Part shown: positions 1-10,884 of the stretch, piece by piece
Layout of the letters: every line of letters starts with the position of its first letter
Position numbering within the stretch: position 1 is the first letter of the stretch
Assembly: GCA_923172585.1 (NCBI GenBank)
Contig: OV298644.1
Span: forward strand, 451,427-515,426
Origin: Haemophilus influenzae
GTDB taxonomy: Bacteria; Pseudomonadota; Gammaproteobacteria; Enterobacterales; Pasteurellaceae
Reading direction: 5' to 3'
DNA length: 64,000 nt
The notes under the pieces: model-generated
What the model was told of the DNA's origin: nothing
The model's database searches: none
What the model saw: the letters and a program-made list of their open reading frames with translations, nothing else
Program-made: the position numbers and the translations under genes

Positions 1-1
1 A

Positions 2-238
2 CCAAGAGAACGCCTAGAAAAATATTACGAAGCACGAGAACAATTGAATAATCTTTATCGACAGCATAAAGATTTAGCACAAGCTGAAAAAAATAATGAT
101 GAGAAAATACGTTATGCTCAACTTGCAGAAGTTTATAAAAAACGCCAGCAAAAATGCCAAGATGCAATCGATCTTTTAGAAGAATATTTGGTGTTTAAAG
201 AAGAAGTGGAAAACCGTGAAAACACAGAAAATAGATGA
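2..238 (+). CDS. C-terminal part of an unidentified coiled-coil protein
   Basis: The frame is open from the window edge and ends at TGA 236-238, so only the last 78 residues are present. They are dominated by Glu, Lys, Gln, Arg and Asn (for example EKYYEAREQLNNLYRQ) with heptad-like spacing, suggesting a long helix or coiled coil. No cysteine cluster, signal or membrane segment is visible. I do not recognise the family. A shorter reading from TTG 44 is possible, but the open upstream frame makes a partial gene more likely. Confidence 0.6.
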   Translation, partial: PRERLEKYYEAREQLNNLYRQHKDLAQAEKNNDEKIRYAQLAEVYKKRQQKCQDAIDLLEEYLVFKEEVENRENTENR

Positions 239-246
239 TGAGAAAT

Positions 247-273
247 AAAAAAACTAATTCTTCCGAATTAGTT
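247..273 (-). terminator. Rho-independent terminator after tRNA-Ser
   Basis: A perfect 9-bp stem, AACTAATTC (252-260) and GAATTAGTT (265-273), has a 4-base loop. On the minus strand it is followed by seven T residues. It lies 17 bases past the CCA end of tRNA-Ser. It may also serve the plus-strand gene ending at 238. Confidence 0.75.
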
Positions 274-289
274 AGCTCGTAAAAATTGA

Positions 290-379
290 TGGCGGAGGAA
301 TAGGGATTCGAACCCTAGGAGGGCGCAAACCCTCGCCGGTTTTCAAGACCGGTGCCTTCAACCACTCGACCATTCCTCC
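290..379 (-). tRNA. tRNA-Ser (anticodon UGA)
   Basis: The minus strand reads GGAGGAATGGTCGAGTGG at the 5' end, a long variable arm typical of class II tRNAs, TTCGAATC in the T arm and an encoded CCA (290-292). The anticodon loop CTTGAAA gives TGA. The 90-nt length including CCA fits tRNA-Ser. It sits alone, with its own promoter upstream and a terminator downstream. Confidence 0.96.
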
Positions 380-397
380 GTGATTTAACGAGCGTGA

Positions 398-426
398 ATA
401 ATACGTTCTCTAATAAAAACCGTCAA
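398..426 (-). promoter_or_regulatory. Sigma-70 promoter of tRNA-Ser
   Basis: On the minus strand a TTGACG -35 element (421-426) and a TATTAT -10 element (398-403) are separated by exactly 17 bases, just upstream of the tRNA start at 379. Both hexamers differ from consensus by one base, so this should be a strong constitutive promoter. Confidence 0.8.
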
Positions 427-476
427 GTAGAAATAATCTCATTTTTATCAAGTGATTATTTTTACCACAGCTTATA

Positions 477-515
477 AAAAATGCCTTTCCTATTTATGAA
501 CGGAAAGGCATTTTT
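477..515 (-). terminator. Terminator downstream of efp
   Basis: AAAATGCCTTTCC (478-490) pairs with GGAAAGGCATTTT around an 11-base loop. The minus strand continues into a T-rich run, so it can end efp transcription about 80 bases past the efp stop. The region between it and efp holds one uptake sequence at 568-576 and no gene. Confidence 0.7.
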
Positions 516-591
516 ATTGAATGAATTTCAGTGCTTTTTATTACTGCACAATACACCACAGAAATTAACCGCACTTTTATCATCTAAGAAA

Positions 592-1158
592 TTATTTTAC
601 GCGAGAGACGTATTCGCCAGAGCGGGTATCAACTCTGATAACTTCACCGATTTGAACGAAAAGAGGTACTTTTACGACTGCGCCTGTGCTTAATGTTGCT
701 GGCTTACCGCCAGTGCCTGCGGTATCGCCTTTAAGACCTGGGTCTGTATCGACGATTTCTAATTCAACAAAGTTTGGTGGCGTAACAGTAATTGGCGCAC
801 CATTCCATAAAGTCACGATACAATCTGCTTGGTCTAATAACCATTTTTCTGCATCGCCTACGGCTTTTGCATCAGCAGAGTACTGTTCAAATGTTTCTGG
901 GTGCATAAAGTACCAGAAAGCATCGTCTTTGTATGAATAAGTTAAGTTAAGATCCATAACATCAGCCGCTTCAACCGAAGTGCCAGATTTAAAGTTTACG
1001 TCTAATACTTTGCCTGAAATTAATTTACGAATACGAGTACGAGTGAATGCCTGACCTTTGCCTGGTTTTACAAATTCATTTTCAACGATGACACAAGGCT
1101 CGCCGTCTTGCATAAATTTTAGACCTGGTTTGAAATCACTGGTAGTATATGTAGCCAT
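592..1158 (-). CDS. efp: Translation elongation factor P
   Basis: The 188-residue product is EF-P, which binds between the P and E sites of the ribosome and relieves stalling at polyproline. The N-terminal KOW-like domain carries PGKGQ with Lys34 at its tip, the residue that receives beta-lysine in gamma-proteobacteria. Two OB-fold domains follow and the C-terminus is intact ([10 protein letters not shown]). The ATG at 1158 gives the usual N-terminus. It is divergent from epmB, whose product makes the beta-lysine; the ligase gene epmA is not in this window. The intergenic gap is only 37 bases, so the two promoters must overlap. Confidence 0.97.
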   Translation of the reverse strand: MATYTTSDFKPGLKFMQDGEPCVIVENEFVKPGKGQAFTRTRIRKLISGKVLDVNFKSGTSVEAADVMDLNLTYSYKDDAFWYFMHPETFEQYSADAKAVGDAEKWLLDQADCIVTLWNGAPITVTPPNFVELEIVDTDPGLKGDTAGTGGKPATLSTGAVVKVPLFVQIGEVIRVDTRSGEYVSRVK

Positions 1159-1195
1159 ATTTGAAATATCCTAAAAATGAGAGATGGTTTGAAAA

Positions 1196-2211
1196 GTGCG
1201 TATTTTACCCCAAGAACCCGTCATTAGAGAAGAACAAAATTGGCTCACAATTCTAAAAAATGCCATTTCAGATCCTAAATTATTGCTAAAAGCCTTAAAT
1301 TTACCAGAAGATGATTTTGAGCAATCCATTGCTGCGCGGAAACTGTTTTCGCTTCGCGTGCCACAACCTTTCATTGATAAAATAGAAAAAGGTAATCCGC
1401 AAGATCCCCTTTTCTTGCAAGTGATGTGTTCTGATTTAGAGTTTGTGCAAGCGGAGGGATTTAGTACGGATCCCTTAGAAGAAAAAAATGCCAATGCGGT
1501 GCCAAATATTCTTCATAAATATCAAAATCGCTTGCTCTTTATGGCGAAGGGCGGTTGTGCGGTGAATTGTCGTTATTGTTTTCGCCGACATTTTCCTTAC
1601 GATGAAAACCCAGGAAATAAAAAAGCTGGCAACTGGCGTTAGATTACATTGCGGCACATTCTGAAATAGAAGAAGTGATTTTTTCAGGTGGTGATCCTTT
1701 AATGGCGAAAGATTACGAATTAGCTTTTTTAATAAAACATTTGGAAAACATACCGCACTTACAACGTTTGCGTATTCACACCCGTTTGCCTGTTGTGATT
1801 CCGCAACGGATTACTGATGAATTTTGCACTTTATTAGCAGAAACTGGTTTGCAAACAGTTATGGTGACACACATTAATCATCCGAATGAAATTGATCAAA
1901 TTTTTGCTCATGCGATGCAAAAATTAAAAGCTGTGAATGTCACGCTTTTGAATCAATCTGTTTTGCTAAAAGGCGTGAATGATGATGCGCAAATTCTAAA
2001 AATATTGAGCGATAAACTTTTTCAAACAGGCATTTTGCCTTATTACTTGCATTTGCTGGATAAAGTTCAAGGGGCGAGCCATTTTTTGATTAGCGATATT
2101 GAAGCTATGCAAATCTATAAAACCTTGCAATCTCTGACTTCTGGCTATCTTGTTCCTAAACTTGCACGAGAAATTGCGGGCGAGCCAAATAAGACTTTAT
2201 ACGCAGAATAA
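1196..2211 (+). pseudogene. epmB: EF-P lysine 2,3-aminomutase, frame broken by one base
   Basis: EpmB is a radical-SAM, PLP-dependent enzyme that isomerises (S)-alpha-lysine to (R)-beta-lysine for EF-P modification. Residues 1-140 are read from GTG 1196 and include the cluster motif CAVNCRYC. The frame then stops at 1640. The rest of the protein, from SWQLALDYIAAH through SGGDPLM, VTLLNQSVLLKGVND and YLVPKLAREIAGEP, continues in the next frame to 2211. One extra A in the A6 run at 1619-1624 would join the halves into about 338 residues, close to the E. coli length of 342. The break is either a sequencing error or a loss of function. It faces efp, its partner. Confidence 0.88.
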
Positions 2212-2308
2212 GATCCGATAAAATACACATAATTTTTCGCCGCACTTTTGAGCTTCTCAATTTTGTGGCTAATTAATATAAATAAGAACAAGCATCATAG
2301 GCAATCCA

Positions 2309-3638
2309 GTGAATTCTATGGATAAAAATCAACAATCATCTCAAAATGAATTGGATTTAGGGCTTAATCAAGAGCCAATTACACCAAAGAAAACAATTCA
2401 GCCAAGTTCGTCAATTTTAGGTAAAGCAAAAGGGTTATTTGCCAAAAAAAATCACGTGCAAACTAACTTTCAGCAACGTAAAGAACCTACTTTTGGCGAT
2501 TCATCAACGCAAGAAAATGATCCTTTAATTCCGAGTGAAAATTTGAAAACAGTGCAAAAGCCTGTTCTTCAAACTTCTTCCACAGAAGAAAATATTTCTG
2601 CGGTTGATGAAGAAATCAGTGCTGAAAATAACGCGGATGAACCCGTCGAAAAGGCTGAAAAACCTATTTTAGCTCAACCAGAAAAATGGAAAATATTACA
2701 AGTATTGCCAGCAAAACATCGCCGTTTATTTATGGCTATTTTTGTGTTGGTTATTTTATTGATTATTTTCTTCGCATTAAAACCAAGTTCTGACACCGTT
2801 GAGTCTTTTACTCAATCTAACAGCAATGAAATTCCTGTGCAGTTCCAATCGTTAGATCAAAGTCAGCCAGTGGAAACCACGATTTTAGATAATCCTCCTG
2901 CACAAAATCAAATGGCTGTAGAACAAGCTAACCAATCTGAATTTGCACCAAAAGCAGAGGAAGCGGCGAATAATACGACGGCTCAAAACCCATTAGTAGA
3001 AAATGCGCCAATGCGGCAAAATGTTGTTCAAGCTCCAAGTCAAATGCCAAATGAAATGGCTGCGGCATCTGTTGCGCCTATGCAACCAACTCAAGCAGAA
3101 CAGCTCAAAAGCAAGCTGCACAAACGCAGCAGAACAGCCAAAAGCAACTGCGCCAGTTCAGCCGATGAAAAAAGCGGTAGAGCCACAAGTTGCGCATAAA
3201 GATACTGTGAAAAAAGAAGTGAAAGTGGCGGAGAAAGCACAGGCTCCATCAAAAACAACGGAACAAAACGTCGCTAAAACAGCAGGAAACGCACCGATTG
3301 TTGAAGCTAAACCTGTTCAAGCTAAAAAAGAAAAGAAAGTTCAAATCGTTGATGCAAAACCTGTGAGTAACTCTACAGCCTCTCGCCTTTCAGCAAAAAC
3401 ATTAACTGTGCCGAAAGGTGTTTCACTGATGCAAGTCTTCCGTGATAATCAACTTAATATTTCCGATGTAAACGCAATGAGCAAAGCGGCAGGGGCGGGA
3501 AATGTTTTAAGTAGCTTTAAATCTGGCGATAAAGTAACGGTATCTGTGAATAATCAAGGGCGAGTAAATGAAATGCGTTTATCCAATGGTGCGCGTTTTG
3601 TGCGTCAGTCTGATGGTTCTTATCAATATAAAAAATAA
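2309..3638 (+). pseudogene. oapA: Opacity-associated protein A, frame broken by small deletions
   Basis: OapA is a cell-envelope protein linked in H. influenzae to colony opacity and epithelial adherence. The N-terminal 140 residues are polar and cytoplasmic-looking, then one membrane segment follows (MAIFVLVILLIIFFALKP), then a long Gln/Ala/Pro/Lys-rich stretch. The C-terminus (LTVPKGVSLMQVFRDNQLN onward) is the OapA LysM-like domain. The frame from 2309 stops at 3197-3199, while the LysM-like end lies in another frame to 3638. Two single-base deletions between about 3100 and 3160 would explain it: the middle frame there reads AQKQAAQTQQNSQK. The start could be GTG 2309, which has a better-spaced AGG, or ATG 2318. 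Confidence 0.85.
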
Positions 3639-3644
3639 TTTTTT

Positions 3645-3672
3645 GGGCGAGTAATCGCCCCTTTTTCTTTTT
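3645..3672 (+). terminator. Terminator after oapA
   Basis: GGGCGA (3645-3650), loop GTAA and TCGCCC (3655-3660) are followed by a T-rich tract. It lies 7 bases past the oapA stop and 26 before the oapB start, so oapB probably has partly separate expression. Confidence 0.7.
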
Positions 3673-3697
3673 AAGTTATTTTCTCAAGGTAGGATTT

Positions 3698-4102
3698 ATG
3701 TTGAAAAAAACATCTCTTATTTTTACCGCACTTTTAATGGCTGGCTGTGCGCAAAATGCGAATGTGACAACACCTCAAACGCAAAAAATGCAAGTAGAAA
3801 AAGTGGATAAAGCCTTACAAAAAGGCGAAGCTGACCGATATTTATGTCAAGATGATAAAGTTGTTCGTGTTGTACACGCCACGCATAAAAAATACAAAAA
3901 AAATTTGCATTATGTTACCGTCACTTTTCAAGGCGTATCAGAAAAACTAACCTTAATGATTTCTGAACGTGGTAAAAATTACGCCAATATTCGTTGGATG
4001 TGGCAAGAGCGTGATGATTTTAGTACGCTAAAAACGAATCTCGGCGAAATTTTAGCAACGCAATGTGTCTCACAAACAAGTGAACGCTTATCTGGACAAT
4101 AA
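3698..4102 (+). CDS. oapB: Opacity-associated lipoprotein OapB
   Basis: The 134-residue product starts with a lipoprotein signal whose lipobox is LMAGC, so the mature protein begins at Cys16. Its mature part has one distal cysteine pair candidate (RYLCQDDK and ILATQC) and basic patches ([10 protein letters not shown]). OapB is needed with OapA for the opaque phenotype in H. influenzae; its biochemical role is not known to me. The ATG at 3698 has an AAGGTAGGA ribosome site. Codons 10-12 contain an uptake sequence. It ends 2 bases before recO, suggesting coexpression. Confidence 0.85.
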   Translation: MLKKTSLIFTALLMAGCAQNANVTTPQTQKMQVEKVDKALQKGEADRYLCQDDKVVRVVHATHKKYKKNLHYVTVTFQGVSEKLTLMISERGKNYANIRWMWQERDDFSTLKTNLGEILATQCVSQTSERLSGQ

Positions 4103-4104
4103 TC

Positions 4105-4815
4105 GTGCAAAGCGAACTTCAACGTGGTTTTGTTTTGCATCGTCGCCCTTATAGTGAAACGAGCTTATTGGTGGATTTATTCACTGAAGAAAGTGGGCGT
4201 TTAACAGTCATTGCAAAAGGGGCGCGGGCAAAGCGTTCATCTTGGAAATCGGTTTTGCAACCTTTCACACCTTTATTGTTGCGTTGGACGGGAAAAAGCA
4301 CATTGAAAACCCTCACTAAAGCTGAACCTGCCGCAATTACACTGCCTTTACAACAAATCGCCCTTTATAGTGGATTTTATGTAAATGAATTACTCACTCG
4401 AGTTATTGAGTCTGAAACGCCAAATCCTGCACTTTTTCAACATTATTTAAAATGCTTAACGGGCTTGGCAACGGAAACTAATATTGAGCCAACGTTGCGT
4501 CTTTTTGAATTTCAACTGTTACAAATTCTTGGTTACGGCGTGGATTTTCTGCATTGTGCTGGTTCTGGCGAGCCAGTGGATTTCTCAATGACATACCGTT
4601 ATCGTGAGGAAAAAGGTTTCATTGCGTCTTTAGTGAAAGATAATCTCACGTTTTACGGCAGAGATTTGTTAGCCTTTGAAGCCCTTGATTTTTCCGATGA
4701 TGCGGTACGTCAAGCGGCAAAACGTTTTACTCGTATTGCACTGAAACCTTATCTTGGCGATAAACCGCTAAAAAGCCGAGAGTTATTCACTCAAAATATT
4801 TTACTTTTAAAATAA
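4105..4815 (+). CDS. recO: DNA repair protein RecO
   Basis: RecO works with RecR and RecF to load RecA on SSB-coated gapped DNA. The 236-residue protein has the family N-terminus ([20 protein letters not shown]), an OB fold ([14 protein letters not shown]), then a helical C-terminal domain. Only one cysteine pair remains (CLTG, CAG), so no clear zinc finger is seen, as in other gamma-proteobacteria. The start is GTG, 2 bases after the oapB stop. Its stop TAA overlaps the rlmD ATG by one base. Confidence 0.95.
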   Translation: MQSELQRGFVLHRRPYSETSLLVDLFTEESGRLTVIAKGARAKRSSWKSVLQPFTPLLLRWTGKSTLKTLTKAEPAAITLPLQQIALYSGFYVNELLTRVIESETPNPALFQHYLKCLTGLATETNIEPTLRLFEFQLLQILGYGVDFLHCAGSGEPVDFSMTYRYREEKGFIASLVKDNLTFYGRDLLAFEALDFSDDAVRQAAKRFTRIALKPYLGDKPLKSRELFTQNILLLK

Positions 4816-6131
4816 TGGTTCTTCTTTATACCCCAAAGCAAAAAACAAAAAATGTTCAAACCATTACGGCTGATATTCTTGATTTAGATTATCAAGGTTT
4901 AGGCGTGGCGAAAATTAATGGTAAAACTTGGTTTATTGAAAATGCGCTTCCGCACGAAAAAGTGGAATGTCGTATTTTGGAAGATAAACGCCAATATGGA
5001 CACGCCATTGTAAAAAAATGGCGTGTAAAAAGCCCTGAACGTTTAGAACCTAAATGTGCCCACTTTATGCGTTGTGGTGGTTGCCAAGGACAGCATATTC
5101 CTATTGAAATGCAGAGAAAAGCGAAAGAATCTGCATTGTTTAAACGATTAAGTAAATTACAGTCAGAGCCGATTTCATTTCAACCTATGATTTGTGGCGA
5201 TGCTTGGGCGTATCGTCGTCGTGTGCGTTTGAGTTTATGGTTTAATCCAAACACAAAACAAATCGACATGGGCTTTCGTCAGAAAAATACCAACGATTTA
5301 ATACCCGTTCAATCTTGCGAAGTGGCAGAACCTGCAATTAATTATTTACTGCCTAAATTAACCGCACTTTTAGAAAAATTTTCAGCACCGAAACAGCTTG
5401 GGCATATTGAATTGGTGGCTGCCGATAATGGCGTCGCAATGTTGTTACGTTACACGAAAAACCTTGCGGAAATTGACCGCACTTTATTGCTTAAATTTGC
5501 TGAACAAGAAAAGTTAATGCTGTTTTTACAAAGCGACAAAGGCATTGAACAAATCTATGGCGATGCGCCTTATTATCAATTTTCTGATGGCATAAAATTA
5601 CATTTTGATATTCGTGATTTTATTCAAGTAAATAGTGCATTAAATGAACCTATGGTCAATACAGCGTTGGATTGGCTTGAATTGAGCCAACAAGATTGTG
5701 TGTTAGATTTATTTTGCGGCATGGGAAATTTTACGCTTCCTCTCGCCAAACTCGTGAAAAGTGCGGTAGGAATTGAAGGTGTTTTTGAAATGGTACAAAA
5801 AGCGGCGCAAAATGCCGAGAGAAACCAAATCAAAAATATTGAATTTTTCCAAGCGGATCTTGACCAATCCTTTGTTGAACAACCTTGGGCTAATCAGTCG
5901 TTCAATAAAATTTTGCTTGATCCTCCACGCAGTGGCGCAGCTTTCGCGTTAAATGCGTTGTGCGAGCTGAAAGCAGAGAAAATTTTATATGTGTCTTGTA
6001 ATCCCGCAACATTAGTGCGCGATGCGGAAATTTTATGTGATTTTGGCTACAAGATTGAAAAAAGTGCGGTGATAGATATGTTCCCTCATACGGGGCATTT
6101 GGAATCGATAACCTTATTCACTACAAAATAA
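4815..6131 (+). CDS. rlmD: 23S rRNA (uracil-1939-C5)-methyltransferase
   Basis: RlmD (formerly RumA) uses SAM to methylate U1939 of 23S rRNA. In order: a TRAM domain (residues 14-70), an iron-sulfur motif (CAHFMRCGGCQGQH), and the catalytic Rossmann domain with CVLDLFCGMGNFTLPLA for SAM, LLDPPRSGA, and YVSCNPATLVRD carrying the nucleophilic cysteine. The 438-residue length is normal. The TAATG overlap with recO indicates translational coupling. Three uptake sequences (5361, 5476, 5759) lie inside it and one (6062) near its end. Confidence 0.96.
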   Translation: MVLLYTPKQKTKNVQTITADILDLDYQGLGVAKINGKTWFIENALPHEKVECRILEDKRQYGHAIVKKWRVKSPERLEPKCAHFMRCGGCQGQHIPIEMQRKAKESALFKRLSKLQSEPISFQPMICGDAWAYRRRVRLSLWFNPNTKQIDMGFRQKNTNDLIPVQSCEVAEPAINYLLPKLTALLEKFSAPKQLGHIELVAADNGVAMLLRYTKNLAEIDRTLLLKFAEQEKLMLFLQSDKGIEQIYGDAPYYQFSDGIKLHFDIRDFIQVNSALNEPMVNTALDWLELSQQDCVLDLFCGMGNFTLPLAKLVKSAVGIEGVFEMVQKAAQNAERNQIKNIEFFQADLDQSFVEQPWANQSFNKILLDPPRSGAAFALNALCELKAEKILYVSCNPATLVRDAEILCDFGYKIEKSAVIDMFPHTGHLESITLFTTK

Positions 6132-6208
6132 CTCGGTTATTCGGTACAATATCCACCCAAAATAAAAGCGACAGGAAGTTGCTTGCTCTTCATCAACAAG
6201 GGGGTATT

Positions 6209-8440
6209 ATGGTTGCTGTTCGTGGTTCTCATTTGTTAAATCCGCAGGATTTTGTGATTGAACAATGGTGCACTGGCTTAAAACTAGCAGAACAAACAGA
6301 AAAAAGTTTGATCGATGCGTGGTATTACGCACGTGATTTAATGAATGCCTACCCCGATGAAATGAAGAATGCGACCTTGATGCTGCAGTCTGGCGTGGAA
6401 ATGGTAGAAATTTTACACGAACTTAATATGGATGCGGAAACATTGCTTACTGCCATGTTGTTTCCTATTGTTGCAAATAAATTAACAGACTGGGAAAGTC
6501 TAAAAGAAAAATTTGGTGCGAAAATTACTAAATTACTTAAAGGCGTGTTGGAGATGGATAATATTCGCCAACTTAATGCCAGTCATTCCGCTAACGCTCT
6601 GCAAGTGGATAATGTTCGCCGTATGTTGTTGGCGATGGTGGACGATTTCCGCTGCGTGATCATCAAACTTGCCGAACGTATTACTTTCTTGCGTGATGCA
6701 GAGCATCGTTGTGCAGAGGAAGACAAAGTCCTTGCCGTCAAAGAATGTTCTTATATTTATGCCCCTCTTGCCAATCGTCTTGGAATTGGTCAGTTGAAAT
6801 GGGAGTTAGAGGATTACTGCTTCCGTTATCTCCATCCTGAACAATATCGCGCTATTGCTAAATTATTGCAGGAACGTCGTCTTGATCGTGAACATTACAT
6901 TGCTGATTTCGTCAGTGAGTTGAGCGGTTATTTACGTGAAAATATCGAGCAAGTGGAAGTCTATGGTCGTCCGAAACATATTTACAGCATTTGGCGTAAA
7001 ATGCAGAAAAAGCATCTTGAATTCAGCGGTTTATATGACGTAAGAGCGGTCAGAATTATCGTGCAAAAATTACAAGATTGTTACACCGCACTTGGGATTG
7101 TTCATACTCAATTTAAACACTTACCCAAAGAATTTGACGATTATGTGGCGAACCCGAAACCGAACGGTTATCAATCTATTCATACTGTTGTTTTAGGTAA
7201 AGGTGGCAAGCCAATTGAAGTGCAAATTCGAACCCAACAAATGCATGATGATGCAGAGTTAGGTATGGCGGCACACTGGAAATATAAAGAAGGCAATACA
7301 GGCAGTATGTCTGCCTATGAAGAAAAAATTGCGTGGTTGCGTAAATTGTTAGCTTGGCAAGATGATATTACGGATTCAGGCGAAGTGCTGGCAGAGTTGC
7401 GTAGCCAAGTGTTTGATGACCGTGTATATGTGTTTACGCCAAAGGGCGAAGTGGTGGATTTGCCAACGGGATCTACACCATTAGATTTTGCTTATGCCAT
7501 TCATAGTGAAATTGGTCATCGCTGTATCGGGGCAAAAGTGGCGGGGCGTATTGTGCCATTTACCTATCAGCTACAAATGGGCGATCAAATTGATATTATT
7601 ACCCAGAAAAATCCGAACCCGAGCCGTGACTGGCTAAACCCAAATTTAGGATTTACTCACACCGCAAAATCTCGAGCCAAAATTCAAGCGTGGTTTAAAA
7701 AACAAGATCGCGATAAAAATATTCCAGCGGGTAAAGAATTACTCGATAATGAACTCGCGCTTTTGAATTTAAGTATTAAGCAAGTGGAACCTTATGCGTT
7801 ACCACGCTATAACTTGAAAAATTTGGACGATCTTTATGCGGGCATTGGCAGTGGCGATATTCGTTTAAATAACTTAATCAATTTCTTGCAAAGTAAATTG
7901 ATTAAGGTGACTGCTAAAGAAGCGGATCAAGAGATTTTACGTCATGTTGCTAACAAAAGTGCGGTCAATTCTCAGCAGAAATCTGAAAAGAACAATGGCT
8001 ATGTGATTGTGGAGGGTGTGGACAATCTTATGCATCATATTGCGCGTTGCTGCCAGCCGATACCAGGCGATGCGATTGTTGGCTATATTACAATGGGACG
8101 TGGTATTTCTATTCACCGAGCGGATTGTGAACAATTCTTAGATTTGCAAGCGGCTCATCCAGAACGCGTAGTGGAATCAATTTGGGGCGAAAATTACGCA
8201 AGTGGTTTCCATATTAATATCCGTATTGTGGCAGGCGATCGCAATGGCTTATTGCGTGATATTACGACGGTTCTAGCAAATGAAAAAATTAGCGTATTAG
8301 GGGTCTCAAGCCGTGCTGATACCAAAAAACAGCTTGCTACTATTGATATGGAAATTGAACTTCATAATGTTGAAAGTTTGAGTAAAATATTGGCTCGATT
8401 AGCAAAATTAGATGATGTTATCGAAGCGAAGCGTTTATAA
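6209..8440 (+). CDS. relA: (p)ppGpp synthetase I
   Basis: RelA makes (p)ppGpp from ATP and GTP/GDP on ribosomes with uncharged tRNA. The N-terminal hydrolase-like domain is degenerate (LFPIVANK replaces the HD motif), and the synthetase domain has RPKHIYSIWRKM, the EFDD sequence typical of monofunctional RelA, and NGYQSIHT. A TGS domain (VYVFTPKGEVVDLPTGSTP), a Cys-Cys zinc-finger region (ARCCQPIPGD) and a C-terminal ACT domain follow. ATG 6209 gives MVAVRGSH, matching E. coli MVAVR, and has an AAGGGGG site; the upstream TTG 6179 is rejected. The length is 743 residues. dgkA follows after 14 bases. Confidence 0.97.
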   Translation: MVAVRGSHLLNPQDFVIEQWCTGLKLAEQTEKSLIDAWYYARDLMNAYPDEMKNATLMLQSGVEMVEILHELNMDAETLLTAMLFPIVANKLTDWESLKEKFGAKITKLLKGVLEMDNIRQLNASHSANALQVDNVRRMLLAMVDDFRCVIIKLAERITFLRDAEHRCAEEDKVLAVKECSYIYAPLANRLGIGQLKWELEDYCFRYLHPEQYRAIAKLLQERRLDREHYIADFVSELSGYLRENIEQVEVYGRPKHIYSIWRKMQKKHLEFSGLYDVRAVRIIVQKLQDCYTALGIVHTQFKHLPKEFDDYVANPKPNGYQSIHTVVLGKGGKPIEVQIRTQQMHDDAELGMAAHWKYKEGNTGSMSAYEEKIAWLRKLLAWQDDITDSGEVLAELRSQVFDDRVYVFTPKGEVVDLPTGSTPLDFAYAIHSEIGHRCIGAKVAGRIVPFTYQLQMGDQIDIITQKNPNPSRDWLNPNLGFTHTAKSRAKIQAWFKKQDRDKNIPAGKELLDNELALLNLSIKQVEPYALPRYNLKNLDDLYAGIGSGDIRLNNLINFLQSKLIKVTAKEADQEILRHVANKSAVNSQQKSEKNNGYVIVEGVDNLMHHIARCCQPIPGDAIVGYITMGRGISIHRADCEQFLDLQAAHPERVVESIWGENYASGFHINIRIVAGDRNGLLRDITTVLANEKISVLGVSSRADTKKQLATIDMEIELHNVESLSKILARLAKLDDVIEAKRL

Positions 8441-8454
8441 AAATAGGAAAATTT

Positions 8455-8811
8455 ATGTATAAAACGACGGGGCTAACCCATTTAATCAACTCCACTAAAT
8501 ATTCATTACAAGGCTTAAAAAGTGCGTTTAAAAATGAAACGGCTTTTCGCCACGAATGTTTTTTAGCCTGCATTTTAATTCCTCTTACTTTCTTTTTAGG
8601 CGAAACAAAAATTGAAATTATATTGATGATTTCTTCTGTTTTGCTTGTGATGGCGTTAGAACTTTTAAACAGTGCGGTAGAGACAGTTGTTGATCGCATT
8701 GGTACAGAACGCCACGAACTTTCAGGGCGTGCGAAAGATCAAGGTTCTGCATCGGTATTTATTGCCCTTTGTATTGTCGGTATCGTTTGGGGCGGAATTT
8801 TATTCTTCTAA
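8455..8811 (+). CDS. dgkA: Diacylglycerol kinase
   Basis: This 118-residue inner-membrane protein phosphorylates diacylglycerol released by osmoregulated-glycan or LPS synthesis. It has three membrane helices and the family signature ELLNSAVETVVDR, which holds the catalytic Glu and metal ligands. The ATG at 8455 has an AGGAAA site 14 bases after relA. It ends at a hairpin terminator built from an uptake sequence. Confidence 0.95.
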   Translation: MYKTTGLTHLINSTKYSLQGLKSAFKNETAFRHECFLACILIPLTFFLGETKIEIILMISSVLLVMALELLNSAVETVVDRIGTERHELSGRAKDQGSASVFIALCIVGIVWGGILFF

Positions 8812-8816
8812 CCCTT

Positions 8817-8846
8817 AAAAGTGCGGTAAGTTTTTACCGCATTTTT
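8817..8846 (+). terminator. USS-based terminator after dgkA
   Basis: AAAAGTGCGGTAA pairs, with one bulged G, with TTACCGCATTTTT. The left arm is an exact uptake sequence and the right arm a one-mismatch copy; the T tract follows. It ends dgkA. Confidence 0.75.
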
Positions 8847-8892
8847 GATTTATCCAATCACGTCAAAATTATTTATAAAAATAAGGAAAAAT

Positions 8893-9825
<933 letters not shown>

Positions 9826-9826
<1 letters not shown>

Positions 9827-10872
9827 TGCAAAATAATTTAAATTTACACCGCACTTTGCTTGGCATTGCTGCGGTGATTATTATCTTAGCTGGCGTAAAA
9901 TTGGCGGCAGAAATCGTGGTGCCATTCTTGCTATCACTCTTTATCGCGATAATTTGTTCGCCGATAATTAAGGCGATGACCCAACGCCGCGTCCCGCATT
10001 GGTTAGCCATTACTTTGCTTTTTGTCTTGATTTCTTTGGTATTTTTCTTCTTAGTCGGGTTGATTAACAGCACGGCAAGAGAATTTACCCAATCTATTCC
10101 ACAATATAAAGTTTTGCTTTCACAACGTGTGAGTGATTTAACTGGATTGTTGCAACGTTTCAATCTGCCTTTCACGCTTTCGCGTGAAACCATCCAAGAA
10201 AATTTTGACCCAAGCATCATTATGAATTTTGTGAGCCGAGTGTTGCTCAATTTTTCTGGTGTGGTCAGTAATGTGTTTGTTTTAGTGTTGGTTGTGATTT
10301 TTATGCTTGCCGAAGCACCAACGATGAAACATAAATTTGCAATGGTAATTAGTTCAACACCTCATGACGCAGTCAAAGAAGAACGCCATATTGATCGCAT
10401 TTTGCAAGGCGTAATTGGTTATCTCGGCATTAAAAGTATCACGAGTTTACTGACTGGTGTCGGGGTGTTTATTTTGTTGGAAGCCTGTGGGGTTCAATAT
10501 GCCATTTTGTGGGCAACCTTGAGTTTCTTGTTGAATTATATTCCGAATATTGGTTCTATCATTGCGGCTATTCCAATTATTGTGCAAGCCTTATTACTGA
10601 ATGGTTTTGGTGTTGGCTTTGGCGTGGCAGTCGGTGTTATTGCGATTAATATGGTTGTCGGTAACATTATTGAACCTAAAATGATGGGGCAACGATTAGG
10701 GCTTTCAACTTTAGTGGTGTTTCTTTCATTATTGTTTTGGGGATGGCTGCTTGGAACCGTGGGAATGCTACTGTCTGTTCCTTTGACGATGGCATTAAAA
10801 ATTGCCTTAGAGTCCAGCCCCAATACGGCGAAATATGCCTGTCTATTAGGAGATGTCGAAGATTTCAAATAG
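9826..10872 (+). CDS. AI-2E/PerM family permease
   Basis: The 348-residue inner-membrane protein has about eight hydrophobic segments and the family hallmark region near residues 225-310 (LLNYIPNIGSIIAAIP, NIIEPKMMGQRLGLS). Families in this group include exporters of AI-2 and of other solutes; the substrate here cannot be read from sequence. The start is GTG 9826, inside the glnB stop (TAGTG), implying coupling to glnB. An uptake sequence (9848) covers codons 8-11. Confidence 0.88.
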
Positions 10873-10884
10873 ATTTTAGAGATA

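Noticed and set aside
481-693. Small plus-strand ORF between tRNA-Ser and efp
   Set aside because: It begins in a terminator stem, runs over an uptake sequence and ends antisense to efp; no ribosome site.
6179-6208. TTG start of relA giving MLALHQQGGI
   Set aside because: ATG 6209 has an excellent ribosome site and matches the known RelA start MVAVR.
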